Shown: piece after piece, positions 18,897 through 28,127 of the stretch
How the letters are laid out: each line of letters begins with the position of its first letter
How positions within the stretch are numbered: position 1 is the stretch's first letter
Position numbers and translations under genes: made by a program
The notes under the pieces: model-generated
What the model was told of the DNA's origin: nothing
The model's database searches: none
The model's input: only the letters and a program-made list of their open reading frames with translations
DNA from: Comamonas testosteroni
GTDB taxonomy: Bacteria; Pseudomonadota; Gammaproteobacteria; Burkholderiales; Burkholderiaceae_C
NCBI RefSeq assembly: GCF_003569915.1
Contig: NZ_KZ984455.1
Span: 40,047-104,046 of the forward strand
Length of the DNA: 64,000 nt
Direction: 5' to 3'

Positions 18897-20079
18897 CTGC
18901 CGCAGCACCTGCGCGAGGGCTGCGCCACATCCACAGCGCCAGCACCGCAATCACCAGCAGCGCGGCCAGATTGATGGCCTCCCAGCCCAGCGTCTGCACC
19001 AGCACGCCGCAGCTCAGCGACATGGCGGCGGCCATGCCGTTATTGCTCCACTCCATCAAGGGCTGGGCGGCGGCGCGTTCATCGGGCGTATGGGCCTGCG
19101 ACAGCAGCGTGGTACCTGCCAGCAGCATCAGATTCCAGCCCGCGCCCAGCAGCAGCGAGCTGGCCAGAAATAGCGTTTGAGACAGCCCGCTCAAGGCCAG
19201 CGTGGCACTGGTGGCCAGCAAAGCGGTGCCCAGCCAGGCCACCCGCCGCGCGCCCAGCTTGTCAATTGCGGGGCCGGCCAGCAGCGATGGCGCAAACATG
19301 CCCAGCACATGCCACTGAATCACATGGGTGGAGTGGGCCAGACTCATGCCCAGCCCATGCATGGCCAGCGGCGTGGCATTCATCACCAGAATCATCAGCC
19401 CATGGCCGCAGGCCGTGACCACCAGCGCCTGACGGATGGCAGGGCGCTGCAGCAAAGCCTTGCGCTGCGCCTTGAGCGTTGCTGGCATGCCGGACTGGGG
19501 CGGTGCGGCTGGGCTTGCCGCATCTGGCAGATAACGCAGCAGCACCATGGCGCAGGCCGCCAGCACCGCAATGCACAGATAAGCCCCGGCAGCGGCCACG
19601 CTTAGCCAGTTCTGCGCCTGCAAGGCCAGACTGGGCGCAAGCAGCGCAGCCAGAATGCCGCCGCCCACCACCCATGATGCCGCGCGGCCCTTGTGCTGGG
19701 CGTCCACCCCATCGAGCGCGGCAAAGCGGTAAAAGCCGCTCGACGCCTGATAGCCGCCCAGCAGCAGCATGGCCGCGCAAAACAGCGCAAAGCTCTGCAG
19801 ATAGAGTGCCGCCGCAGCCGCCAGCCCCGCCAGCACGCCCAGCGCCGCACCGCGCTGCAGGCCGATGGAGCGGCCGCACTGCTGCATCCAGCGCGCCAGC
19901 CGGCCAATGGCCAGCAGATTGCCCACGACCAGCAGTGTCAGCGGCAAGGTGGCAAGCATGGGCCAGGGCGTGAGCTTCTGGCCCATCAGCCCCGTCAGCG
20001 CAATGCCAATGATGGAGCAACTCCAGTACAGGGCCTGAGCCAGACTCAGCAGCCCCAGAGCAGGGTAGCGACGCAACAT
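18889..20079 (-). CDS. Major facilitator superfamily transporter
   Basis: 396-residue inner-membrane protein with about 12 hydrophobic segments, starting MLRRYPALGLLSLAQALYWS; an MFS-1 type exporter or permease of unknown substrate. The inter-helix loop after segment 2 contains a basic RLARWMQQCGR segment. ATG 20079 is preferred over the upstream in-frame ATG 20133 because GAGAAAGAGAG lies just upstream and the extra 18 residues are polar. It is downstream of the GlxA-type regulator on the same strand with a repeat copy between them; it could be its target. Confidence 0.85.
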   Translation of the reverse strand: MLRRYPALGLLSLAQALYWSCSIIGIALTGLMGQKLTPWPMLATLPLTLLVVGNLLAIGRLARWMQQCGRSIGLQRGAALGVLAGLAAAAALYLQSFALFCAAMLLLGGYQASSGFYRFAALDGVDAQHKGRAASWVVGGGILAALLAPSLALQAQNWLSVAAAGAYLCIAVLAACAMVLLRYLPDAASPAAPPQSGMPATLKAQRKALLQRPAIRQALVVTACGHGLMILVMNATPLAMHGLGMSLAHSTHVIQWHVLGMFAPSLLAGPAIDKLGARRVAWLGTALLATSATLALSGLSQTLFLASSLLLGAGWNLMLLAGTTLLSQAHTPDERAAAQPLMEWSNNGMAAAMSLSCGVLVQTLGWEAINLAALLVIAVLALWMWRSPRAGAAAVI

Positions 20080-20154
20080 GGTGTTCTCTCTTTCTCGTGA
20101 AGAAGGCCAAGCAATCCCCTGGCGCAGCGGCACGCCATTGGGTTGCGGTACTAT

Positions 20155-20216
20155 GAAATGAGTAGCTGCTAGCGCTTATGTTGTAAGGACTAGAGCCTGC
20201 TTTTGCTTGAAATCAG
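20155..20216 (+). repeat. Dispersed repeat copy R7 (near-consensus)
   Basis: TAGCTGCTAGCGCTTATG, centre, AAGGACTAGAGCC, then TTTTGCTTGAAATC. One of the clearest copies; useful as a query for the family. It lies between the regulator and the MFS gene. Confidence 0.9.
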
Positions 20217-21256
20217 CCTGCGCCAAAGCGCTCGGCAAAAGCCTGCGGGCTGATGGACAGATGCTTGTGAAAACTGCGGCGCAGGTTTTCCGGGTGGCCA
20301 AAGCCGCACAGCCGCGCCACGGTGGAGACCGATGCCTGTCGCTGGCCCAGCAAGGTGGCGGCGGCCTGCACACGCACATGCTCCACATAACGCGCGGGCG
20401 TGGTGCCCAGCTCGCGCTGAAAGACGCGCGCCAGCGTGCGCGGCGGCAGGCAGGACTGGTCGGCCAGCCGCTCCACGCTGAGGTCGCTGCCGAGCTGCCC
20501 TGGAATCCACTCCAGCAACTGCGCCAGACGCGGCGCATGCGAAGGCTCGGGCGTGAGCAGCGGCGAGAACTGGGCCTGCCCGCCGGGCCGGCGCACAAAC
20601 ATCACCAGCTGGCGCGCCACGGCCAGCGCCATGGCGCTGCCCAGATCGTCCTCCACCAGCGCCAGAGCCAGATCGATCCCTGCCGTCACGCCTGCCGAAG
20701 TAAACACATGGCGAGCCTGGGCATCGTTCGTGTCATAGGTGTGCAGCCGGTCATGATCGACCGCGATATCGGGGTGGGCCTGGCTTAGCTCTTGCACGCG
20801 GCACCAGTGCGTGGTGGCGCTGCGGCCTTGCAGCAGCCCGGCATTGGCCAGAATCAAGGCGCCCGAGCAGACCGAGCCCAGGCGCTGCACCACAGGCTCG
20901 GCCTTGCGCAGCCACAGGCGCAGGGCTTCATCGTGCTGGGCGACATCCACACCATCGCCGCCGGGCACCAGCACGGTGCAGTTGGCTTGCGGTACCACGC
21001 CTTTCCAGCTTTGCGTTGCCAGCATCTGCAGGCCGCAACTGGTGGTCAGCGGGCCTGCTTGTGCGGCCAGCAGCGCGACCTGGTAAAACGGCTCAAGCCC
21101 CTGCTTGGCGCGCACATCATTGGCCGTGGCAAACACCTGCAGCGGGCCGGTGATATCAAGACTCATGGCATTGGCATAGCCCATGCACAGCACCTGATGG
21201 CCAAGGGCGGCCTTGAGGGAGCCTGAGCGTCGGGATGGGGCAGGGCGAGAAGACAT
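20213..21256 (-). CDS. GlxA-family transcriptional regulator (DJ-1/PfpI + AraC HTH)
   Basis: 347 residues: N-terminal DJ-1/PfpI-like sensor domain (about 20-200, with [23 protein letters not shown]) and a C-terminal AraC double helix-turn-helix (about 250-345, ending [20 protein letters not shown]). The start at ATG 21256 ([10 protein letters not shown]) is chosen because the open frame continues far upstream over the divergent lgt gene and cannot all be coding. Related regulators control catabolism of quaternary amines or arginine; the ligand here is unknown. Confidence 0.9.
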   Translation of the reverse strand: MSSRPAPSRRSGSLKAALGHQVLCMGYANAMSLDITGPLQVFATANDVRAKQGLEPFYQVALLAAQAGPLTTSCGLQMLATQSWKGVVPQANCTVLVPGGDGVDVAQHDEALRLWLRKAEPVVQRLGSVCSGALILANAGLLQGRSATTHWCRVQELSQAHPDIAVDHDRLHTYDTNDAQARHVFTSAGVTAGIDLALALVEDDLGSAMALAVARQLVMFVRRPGGQAQFSPLLTPEPSHAPRLAQLLEWIPGQLGSDLSVERLADQSCLPPRTLARVFQRELGTTPARYVEHVRVQAAATLLGQRQASVSTVARLCGFGHPENLRRSFHKHLSISPQAFAERFGAG

Positions 21257-21415
21257 GGCTGCAGTGTGCGCCGCAATCCAGTTGGCAGCAATGACATTGA
21301 GCCCACAATTTTTGCCACTTCGGCCAGAGGTGCCGAGAGCGCATGCGGCGGCCAGCCATCGCGCGGCAGGGCTTGTTTGCCGCAGTGCATCCAGCTCTGC
21401 GGCACAATGCCTGCC

Positions 21416-22249
21416 ATGCTGATGTATCCGCACATTGATCCCGTTGCCGTGCAGATTGGCCCGCTGGCCGTGCACTGGTATGGCTTGACCTATCTGGCTG
21501 CCTTCGGCCTGTTCCTGTTTCTGGGAACGCGCCGCCTGCACCATCCTCCGTTTAGCTTCATGACCGGCGAGCGCGCCTGGTCGCGAAAGGATGTGGAGGA
21601 CATTCTGTTCCTCGGCGTGCTGGGCGTGGTCGTTGGTGGCCGCATCGGCTACTGCCTGTTCTACAAGCCCGGTTACTACCTCACGCATCCGCTGGAGATT
21701 TTTGCCGTCTGGCAAGGCGGCATGAGCTTTCACGGTGGTCTGCTGGGCGTGATTGCTTCCATGATCTGGTTTGCCCGCTCGCGCAAGCGCAACTGGCTGG
21801 AAGTTGCAGATTTTGTAGCACCCTGCGTACCTACCGGGCTGGCTGCAGGCCGAATTGGCAACTTCATCAACGGCGAACTCTGGGGGCGCGCTGCCAGCGC
21901 CGATCTGCCCTGGGCCATGGTGTTTCCGCAAAGCGGCTCCATGATCCCGCGTCACCCCTCGCAGATCTATCAGGTGCTGATGGAAGGCATTTTGCTGTTC
22001 ATCATCCTGTGGATTTATGCGCGCAAGGAGCACAAGCCAGGGCAGGTGGCCGCAGTCTTCCTGCTGGGCTATGGCGTGTTCCGTTTTATGGCTGAATACT
22101 TCCGCGAGCCAGACGACTTCCTGGGCATTCTCTCGCTGGGCATGAGCATGGGCCAGTGGCTGTGCATTCCCATGATCGTGGGCGGCGTGCTGATGTGGTG
22201 GCTGTGCGGCAAGCGCCAGCCCTACGATGTGCAGCGAACGGCAGCTTGA
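21416..22249 (+). CDS. lgt: Prolipoprotein diacylglyceryl transferase
   Basis: 277-residue inner-membrane enzyme that transfers diacylglycerol from phosphatidylglycerol to the lipobox cysteine of prolipoproteins. It starts [23 protein letters not shown], has seven hydrophobic segments, the HGG motif in [10 protein letters not shown] and the Lgt signature [17 protein letters not shown] 21407 is an alternative start. Divergent from the GlxA-type gene; a strong terminator follows. Confidence 0.96.
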   Translation: MLMYPHIDPVAVQIGPLAVHWYGLTYLAAFGLFLFLGTRRLHHPPFSFMTGERAWSRKDVEDILFLGVLGVVVGGRIGYCLFYKPGYYLTHPLEIFAVWQGGMSFHGGLLGVIASMIWFARSRKRNWLEVADFVAPCVPTGLAAGRIGNFINGELWGRAASADLPWAMVFPQSGSMIPRHPSQIYQVLMEGILLFIILWIYARKEHKPGQVAAVFLLGYGVFRFMAEYFREPDDFLGILSLGMSMGQWLCIPMIVGGVLMWWLCGKRQPYDVQRTAA

Positions 22250-22267
22250 GCACCCAGCGCATGAAAC

Positions 22268-22294
22268 AAAGCAGACCTCAGGGTCTGCTTTTTT
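22268..22294 (+). terminator. Rho-independent terminator of lgt
   Basis: AAGCAGACC pairs with GGTCTGCTT around TCAG, then TTTTTT. Confidence 0.9.
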
Positions 22295-22393
22295 GTGCCC
22301 GAACAATGCACATAATGGCGCAAAGCGTTACTGTATATGCGGTATTTGCTTCGCGAATGAGAGCATCATTCCTTCAAAGCATGGGAGACCGAT

Positions 22394-23809
22394 ATGGGCT
22401 GGGCAGCAGACTGGATTGAGCAAACCAAACTCTGGGCGCGAGGGGCCGAAGGCGGCAAGGCCGACGAGCAGCAGCGCCCGCTGGCGCAGCGCTTGGACGC
22501 CACACTGCGGCGCGGGCAGGAGGCGCTGTCGCCGCGTGAGCTGCGCCGTCTGCTGCAGGATATGCAGCAGGTGGCTGATGCCTCGCTCAGCGATGTGGAA
22601 GGGGGCCGCTACGCGCAGCTGCTGATGGACTGGTATGCCAAGGCCGATGCGCCTGCGCACAAGGACTTCTGGCTGCTGGCCATCGAACAGTTTGGCCCTG
22701 ACGCCAAGGCACTGCAGGCCGCACGCGAGCGCTATGACAAAGCCGAAAGCGATGTGGAGCGCAGCGAAGCCGAGATGGCGCTGCGCCGCGCGCTGATCTC
22801 ATCGCGCACGCGGCTGCTGCAGCGTTTTGCCCAGCCGCAGGGCGGCATGGGTTTTCTGGTCGATATGCGCGCCGAGTTGCTGGCTCTGCCCAAGGCCGAA
22901 CAGCGTTATGTGGCGCTGGACGCGGAGCTGGAGCATCTTTTCTCCAACTGGTTTGATGTGGCGTTGCTGGAACTGCGCCGCCTGAGCTGGGATTCACCCG
23001 CGTCGCTGATCGAAAAACTGATCCAGTACGAAGCGGTGCACGATATTCGCAGCTGGGCCGATCTGAAAAATCGCCTAGACAGTGACCGCCGCTGCTACGG
23101 CTTTTTTCACCCGCGCATGCCCAATGTGCCGCTGATCTTTGTGGAAGTGGCGCTGCTCGACAAGATGGCGGGCAGCATGGCGCCGCTGCTGGACGAGACT
23201 GCTGCGGCAGCCGATCTGTCCAAGGCCAATACCGCCATCTTCTACTCGATCAGCAATACGCAGACCGGCCTCAAGGGCGTGAGCTTTGGTGACTCGCTGA
23301 TCAAGCATGTGGTGGAGACGCTCACCCAGGAGTTCCCCAAGCTCAAGCAGTTCGCCACGCTGTCGCCCATTCCGGGCCTGCGCAACTGGATCAGCAAGAA
23401 CGGCGAAGCCCTGCTGGCCGGGCTGGACGACAAGCAAAAAGCGGCGCTGGAAAAAGCCGCTGGTGGCGTAGATGTCGCGCATCTGCTGGCGGCGCTCGAA
23501 GCACCGGACTCGCTGAACGAAAAATCCCCCGTGCGCCAGGCGGCCATGTTCTGCGCGGCACGTTATCTGGGGCGGGAAACTGCCAAGGGCCGCCCGCTTG
23601 ATGCCGTGGCACGCTTTCACCTGGGCAATGGTGCGCGCGTGGAGCGTCTGAACTGGGCGGCAGATCTGTCGGCCAAAGGGCTCAAGCAATCCATGGGGCT
23701 GATGGTCAACTATCTGTATGACTTGAAGCGCCTGGACAAGCACCGCAGTCTGTTGGCGCAGGGCAAGATTGCGGTCTCCTCCGAGATTGAATCGCTGTGC
23801 AAGGGGTGA
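22394..23809 (+). CDS. Malonyl-CoA decarboxylase
   Basis: 471-residue enzyme converting malonyl-CoA to acetyl-CoA and CO2. The helical N-terminal domain (about 1-150) is followed by the acetyltransferase-like catalytic domain with FFHPRMPNVPLIFVEVAL and FYSISNTQTGLKGVSFG, which carries the conserved catalytic-region serine. GGGAG at 22383-22387 precedes ATG 22394. First gene of a malonate cluster equivalent to matA of rhizobia. No MatR-type regulator lies next to it. Confidence 0.92.
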   Translation: MGWAADWIEQTKLWARGAEGGKADEQQRPLAQRLDATLRRGQEALSPRELRRLLQDMQQVADASLSDVEGGRYAQLLMDWYAKADAPAHKDFWLLAIEQFGPDAKALQAARERYDKAESDVERSEAEMALRRALISSRTRLLQRFAQPQGGMGFLVDMRAELLALPKAEQRYVALDAELEHLFSNWFDVALLELRRLSWDSPASLIEKLIQYEAVHDIRSWADLKNRLDSDRRCYGFFHPRMPNVPLIFVEVALLDKMAGSMAPLLDETAAAADLSKANTAIFYSISNTQTGLKGVSFGDSLIKHVVETLTQEFPKLKQFATLSPIPGLRNWISKNGEALLAGLDDKQKAALEKAAGGVDVAHLLAALEAPDSLNEKSPVRQAAMFCAARYLGRETAKGRPLDAVARFHLGNGARVERLNWAADLSAKGLKQSMGLMVNYLYDLKRLDKHRSLLAQGKIAVSSEIESLCKG

Positions 23810-23894
23810 GTCACTGACGCATCGCCTGCACTCCCGCGCCTGATAACCACAAGCTCGACAGCTCAGAGCGAATCGAGCACGCAGGAGACACGCA

Positions 23895-24920
23895 ATGCAG
23901 GCTTTTTCACTGGCAGATCCGATGGCAGAGCAGGGGCGGCGCAAGCTGCTCAAAGTGGCAGGCGCGCTGGCCGCGACCGGTGCATCCGGTTGGGCCGGTC
24001 TGGCGCATGCGGCCAGTGACTGGCCTTCCAAGCCCGTCAATCTGGTCGTGCCTTTCCCCGCAGGCGGGGGCACAGACACATTTGCGCGCCCGTTCTCGGC
24101 CCAGTTTGCCAAGACCGCAGGCAAGACGCTGGTGATTGATAACCGGGGTGGCGCGGGCGGCACGTTGGGCGCAGGCATTGCGGCCAAGGCTGCGCCCGAC
24201 GGCTATAACTTCTTCATGGGCGGCACCCACCATGTGATTGCGCCCTCGGTCTATCCCAAGCTGGACTACGACCTGGAACGCGACTTTGTGCCTCTGGCCT
24301 TGCTGGCCAGCGTGCCGCAGGTGGTGGTGGTCAACCCCAAGAACGTGCCTTTCAACACGATTCAGGAGTTGATGGCCGATATGCGTACCAAGCCCGGCAA
24401 GTACAACTACGGTTCTGCAGGCTCGGGCAGCTCCCACCATCTGGCGGGTGAGTTGTTCAAGCTACAGACCAAGACCAAAATCCTGCATATCCCCTACAAG
24501 GGGGCAGGCCCGGCGCTACAGGATTTGATAGCCGGCAATGTGGACATGGTGTTTGACGGCTTGGGCTCGTCGGCCCAGCACATCAAGAGCGGGCGCATCA
24601 AGGCCTTGATGGTGGCTGGTGCGCAGCGCAACCCTGCCTTCCCTGATGTGCCCTGCGCGGCAGAGTGCGGCCTGCCGGATTACACCGTCAGCACCTGGTA
24701 TGGCCTGTGGGCACCCAAAGGTACGCCTGAAGCGGCCCAGCAGCAGATGCTGGAGGAAGTGCGCAAGATTGGCGCCAGTGAAGAGATCAAGACTGCCTGG
24801 GCCAAGAACGGTGCGGAATACGGCAAGCTCAGCCCGCAGCAGTTTGGCGTCATGATTCACAGCGAGATTCAGCGCTGGGCGCAGGTGGTGAAGGCGTCTG
24901 GGGTGAAACTAGACTCGTAG
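23895..24920 (+). CDS. Bug/TctC-family binding protein, probable malonate receptor
   Basis: 341-residue periplasmic solute-binding protein. The N-terminus has a twin-arginine-like signal (GRRKLLKVAGALAATGASGW) ending AHA, then VNLVVPFPAGGGTDTFARPF and VIDNRGGAGGTLGAGIAA, both Bug hallmarks. AGGAGA at 23882-23887 precedes ATG 23895. Placement between malonyl-CoA decarboxylase and malonyl-CoA synthetase suggests malonate or a related dicarboxylate as ligand (inference). No permease subunits are in the cluster. Confidence 0.9.
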   Translation: MQAFSLADPMAEQGRRKLLKVAGALAATGASGWAGLAHAASDWPSKPVNLVVPFPAGGGTDTFARPFSAQFAKTAGKTLVIDNRGGAGGTLGAGIAAKAAPDGYNFFMGGTHHVIAPSVYPKLDYDLERDFVPLALLASVPQVVVVNPKNVPFNTIQELMADMRTKPGKYNYGSAGSGSSHHLAGELFKLQTKTKILHIPYKGAGPALQDLIAGNVDMVFDGLGSSAQHIKSGRIKALMVAGAQRNPAFPDVPCAAECGLPDYTVSTWYGLWAPKGTPEAAQQQMLEEVRKIGASEEIKTAWAKNGAEYGKLSPQQFGVMIHSEIQRWAQVVKASGVKLDS

Positions 24921-25005
24921 CCTCCCCCCTGAGCCGCTTCGCCTAGGCGGCCCCGCGGCTTCCCCCGAGGGGACGACATCCTCGCGGCGGGGCGGCCCTT
25001 GCTTG
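24921..25005. repeat. GC-rich intergenic palindromic repeat
   Basis: CCCCCCTGAGCCGCTTCGCC at the left and GCGGGGCGGCCCTTGC at the right, with an internal CCCCGAGGGG palindrome. The sequence resembles a short intergenic repeat I associate with Comamonadaceae genomes; only this copy is in the window. It separates the Bug gene from the synthetase gene. Confidence 0.55.
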
Positions 25006-25140
25006 ATATCTCTGAGTTGGGACATGCCTGATTTTGGGGCGTGAACTGAAAAATATTTGCGGACGGGCAGGCCCTATGATGGGCCTGCATTTTTTGTTTG
25101 TTTCCTGCTTTCCTCTGTTGTTGAGCTGACTCGAATCACC

Positions 25141-26703
25141 ATGACCGATATGCATCAAGCCAATCTTTTCAGCGCACTGCGCGCGGCGTTTCCTGCGGAT
25201 CTCAAGCAAGTGGCGGTCGAGGCCGTGGAGCCTGATGGCCAGAGCCTTTACTACACCTGGGCCGATCTGGACCATGGCAGCGCGCGCATTGCCAATTTGC
25301 TGGTGTCGCTGAATCTGCCCGAAGGCAGCCGCATTGCGGTGCAGGTGGAAAAGTCGGTCGAAGCCATGATGCTGTACCTAGCCACGCTGCGTGCCGGCCA
25401 TGTGTTTTTGCCGCTGAACACGGCCTATCAGACGGCAGAGGTGGAGTACTTCATCACCAATGCTGAGCCTGCCGTGGTGGTCTGCGACCCCGGCAGCTTT
25501 GGCTGGGTCTCCAAGCTGGCCTTCAACAACGGCGTGGGCCATGTCTACACACTGGGCACTGATCGCACGGGCACGCTGCTGGAGCGCGCCGCTCACCATG
25601 GCGATGAGCAGCAGCCCGTGGCGCGCAAGTCCGATGACCTGGCCGCGATTCTCTACACCAGTGGCACCACAGGGCGCAGCAAGGGCGCGATGCTCACGCA
25701 TGGCAATTTGCTGAGCAATGCGGCCATGCTCAAGGTGTACTGGGGCTGGAAGGATGGCGATGTGCTGATTCACGCGCTGCCCATCTTCCATGTGCACGGC
25801 CTGTTTGTGGCGATTCATGGTGCGCTGCTCAATGGCAGTCCCATGATCTGGTTTGCCAAGTTTGAGCCCGAGGCGGTGATGGCCCGCTTCAAGGATGCCA
25901 CGGTCTTCATGGGCGTGCCCACGCTGTATGTGCGCATGCTGGCCGACCCGCGACTGGACCGTGACACAGCAGCGCATATGCGCTTGTTTATCTCGGGCTC
26001 GGCCCCGATGCTGATCGAAACCTTCCGCGCCTGGAAGACGCGCACCGGCCACACGATTCTGGAACGCTATGGCATGAGCGAGACCATCATGCTGACCTCC
26101 AACCCCTACAGCGCCGACCCGCGCTATGGCAACGAGGGCGAGCGCCGTGGCGGCACGGTGGGCTTTCCCTTGCCCGGTGTGGGCGTGCGCATTCAAGGCG
26201 ACGATGGCAAGCCTTTGCCAGCGGGCGAGATTGGCAATATCGAAGTGCAGGGCCCCAATGTCTTCAAGGGCTACTGGCGCATGCCCGAAAAGACGGCCGA
26301 GGAATTCACGGCAGACGGCTGGTTCAAGACCGGCGACGTGGGCCAGCAGGACGCGCGCGGCTATGTCTCCATCGTGGGGCGCAGCAAGGACTTGATCATC
26401 TCGGGCGGCTACAACGTCTATCCGGCCGAGGTGGAAGGCTTTATCAATGAACTGGCGGGCGTCGATGAAAGTGCGGTGATTGGCGTGCCGCACCCGGACT
26501 TTGGTGAGGTCGGCGTGGCCGTCGTCGTGCCACGCAAGGGCGCGCAGCTGGATGGACAGAAGATCATCGACACGCTGAAGGCGCAACTGGCCAACTTCAA
26601 GGTGCCCAAGCGCTGCTATGTGGTGGACACCCTGCCGCGCAACACCATGGGCAAGGTGCAGAAAAAGCTGCTGCGCGATCAGTATCAGAAAGAATTTTCC
26701 TGA
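25141..26703 (+). CDS. matB: Malonyl-CoA synthetase (AMP-forming)
   Basis: 520-residue acyl-adenylate synthetase. Motifs: P-loop-like YTSGTTGRSKGAML, A5 ERYGMSETIM, A7 WFKTGDVG, A8 GRSKDLIISGGYNVYPAEVE, and the catalytic lysine in PRNTMGKVQKKLL. The substrate call rests on similarity to MatB (start MHQANLFSAL, active-site region LPIFHVHGLFV) and on adjacent malonyl-CoA decarboxylase. ATG 25141 is chosen; the frame is open to 25057 without family resemblance. Product and decarboxylase together turn malonate into acetyl-CoA. Confidence 0.92.
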   Translation: MTDMHQANLFSALRAAFPADLKQVAVEAVEPDGQSLYYTWADLDHGSARIANLLVSLNLPEGSRIAVQVEKSVEAMMLYLATLRAGHVFLPLNTAYQTAEVEYFITNAEPAVVVCDPGSFGWVSKLAFNNGVGHVYTLGTDRTGTLLERAAHHGDEQQPVARKSDDLAAILYTSGTTGRSKGAMLTHGNLLSNAAMLKVYWGWKDGDVLIHALPIFHVHGLFVAIHGALLNGSPMIWFAKFEPEAVMARFKDATVFMGVPTLYVRMLADPRLDRDTAAHMRLFISGSAPMLIETFRAWKTRTGHTILERYGMSETIMLTSNPYSADPRYGNEGERRGGTVGFPLPGVGVRIQGDDGKPLPAGEIGNIEVQGPNVFKGYWRMPEKTAEEFTADGWFKTGDVGQQDARGYVSIVGRSKDLIISGGYNVYPAEVEGFINELAGVDESAVIGVPHPDFGEVGVAVVVPRKGAQLDGQKIIDTLKAQLANFKVPKRCYVVDTLPRNTMGKVQKKLLRDQYQKEFS

Positions 26704-26709
26704 AGTCTG

Positions 26710-27051
26710 ATGCGCTCCATCCGGCTAGAGCCCAAAGACTTTGAAAGCGACTGCAGCGAAGAGTCGCTGGCGCTGGATATTGCCGAGTCTGGCGAGCTTT
26801 CCCTGAGTGCTTTTTTGCAGGCTCTGGATATTGCTTGGCCAGCGGTGCAGGCTCCGCAGCCTCAGCCGCTGGCCGGGCTGCAGCAGCACGCCATGGTTCG
26901 CGAACATCTGGCTCAGCACGCGCAAATTGAGCTCGGTGATGCCAGTTTTTGGCAGGTTTTCTGCCTGGATGAGCCGGAATGGAACGATGTGCATCTGTTG
27001 CTCATCAGCGATGCCTTATTCATTCACTACCACTGGTTTACCACTGCATAG
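26710..27051 (+). CDS. Hypothetical protein (113 aa)
   Basis: Not recognised. Acidic 113-residue soluble protein beginning MRSIRLEPKDFESDCSE, with Trp-rich C-terminal part (FWQVFCLDEPEW, FIHYHWFTTA). It starts six bases after the matB stop, so it is probably the last cistron of the malonate operon. There is no signal peptide and no membrane segment. The tight spacing supports its being real; function is unknown. Confidence 0.6.
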   Translation: MRSIRLEPKDFESDCSEESLALDIAESGELSLSAFLQALDIAWPAVQAPQPQPLAGLQQHAMVREHLAQHAQIELGDASFWQVFCLDEPEWNDVHLLLISDALFIHYHWFTTA

Positions 27052-27459
27052 CGCAGGCCGCCAAAGTAAGTGCGACTGCCACACAGACTTTCCAAGATGA
27101 AAAGCCGGTGACAGTCGATCAATTGGGTTTTCGTATTCTTGAATGGGTGCTATCGGCTAGGAGCGGTCTCTGGAATTGGCTCCAAGCTCAAGTGCTACTC
27201 AATTCTGGGAGGATGTCGTCAGCACCGAGTGTTGGCGGCGATCATGCGCTGAACTCGAGGGACTCTGGCTGTAATCTCCAAGAATCGGCACTCAAGGATT
27301 TTCGCAGCCCTTGTCGGGGAGCATCGGCCCCTTGAGGTCGATCCATCGTGCCTTCAGGCAAAATCCAGACGATAGCGGCAGCCTGGCGTCAGGTCTGCCG
27401 GGAAGCCGACCTTGAAGAATGGAACAACATCAATGGCACTGACGAAAAAGGGCGAGTTC
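27052..27459. other. 408-base stretch without a convincing gene
   Basis: A 118-codon open frame (26979-27335, +) runs across it but overlaps the preceding gene out of frame, has no ribosome site and shows no protein-like pattern. No clear terminator or promoter is seen. Base composition is less GC-rich than the surroundings, so it may be decayed or foreign DNA. Confidence 0.5.
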
Positions 27460-27873
27460 ATGTACGGGACGACGTCCGGCGACACCCAAGCCGAACTGCG
27501 CAGCTACAGTATTGCGAATCGCCATGAGGCTGTCCGGTTTGCCTCGTCCAAATGCGATTGCGGGTGCCGGACTTTTGCGCTGCAGACCGATGAAGAAGCT
27601 GGCGTGGCCATCCGCACCTGCACCGACTGCGGGGAGGTGCACCTGATGGGCGACAGCGCGGACTACGTTGAAGAGGCCGCCCCTGAGGCGCACGAGTGCG
27701 TGTGCGAGAACGAGGTGTTCGAGCTGGTGTCCGGCGTCTCCGTGTACGAGGGCACACATGATGTGCGCTGGTACTACATTGCTTGCCACTGCGTGGAATG
27801 CAATCTGGTCGGGGTCTTCGCAGACTGGAAGTGTGAAGCGGGTGATGCGGCGGCCTTCCTCGCCAAGGTATGA
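27460..27873 (+). CDS. Hypothetical zinc-ribbon-like protein
   Basis: 137 residues if started at ATG 27460 (AAGGGCGAG six bases upstream). Cysteines occur as CDCGC, CTDCG, CVCE and CHCVEC, suggesting one or two zinc-binding knuckles in a small acidic cytoplasmic protein. The family is not recognised. Upstream in-frame ATGs at 27412 and 27433 lack a ribosome site. It stands isolated between a poorly coding stretch and the convergent usp gene, perhaps acquired by transfer. Confidence 0.65.
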   Translation: MYGTTSGDTQAELRSYSIANRHEAVRFASSKCDCGCRTFALQTDEEAGVAIRTCTDCGEVHLMGDSADYVEEAAPEAHECVCENEVFELVSGVSVYEGTHDVRWYYIACHCVECNLVGVFADWKCEAGDAAAFLAKV

Positions 27874-28060
27874 GCGCGCGCCCGCAGCGATCCTGCTCGC
27901 AGGCTCTGGTGGCCGAGGAGTGATGTTGCATCTGCTCGCAACAACTGTGGTGGCTTAGATCTGGATTGGGTGGTTTTTCGGTGATTGTGTTTGAACTTGA
28001 CTCCTGAAATTGAAGCACTTAGCCCAGGCTTTTAGTACGTTTCAGGCTAAAAACCATTAA

Positions 28061-28100
28061 AAACAAAAGCAGCTATTACGGGAGCTGCTTTTGTTTTATG
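28061..28100. terminator. Strong bidirectional terminator
   Basis: AAACAAAAGCAGCT (28061-28074) pairs with AGCTGCTTTTGTTT (28083-28096). It lies downstream of usp (minus) and the zinc-ribbon gene (plus). Confidence 0.9.
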
Positions 28101-28127
28101 AGCGCCCGCTTGGGGCGCGGGTAGTGC

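Noticed and set aside
21257..22306. N-terminal extension of the GlxA-type regulator (697-codon frame)
   Set aside because: The extension lies antisense to lgt and has no similarity to the family; the gene is taken to start at 21256.
26979..27335. 118-codon plus-strand ORF
   Set aside because: Overlaps the 113-aa gene out of frame, has no ribosome site and shows low-quality composition.
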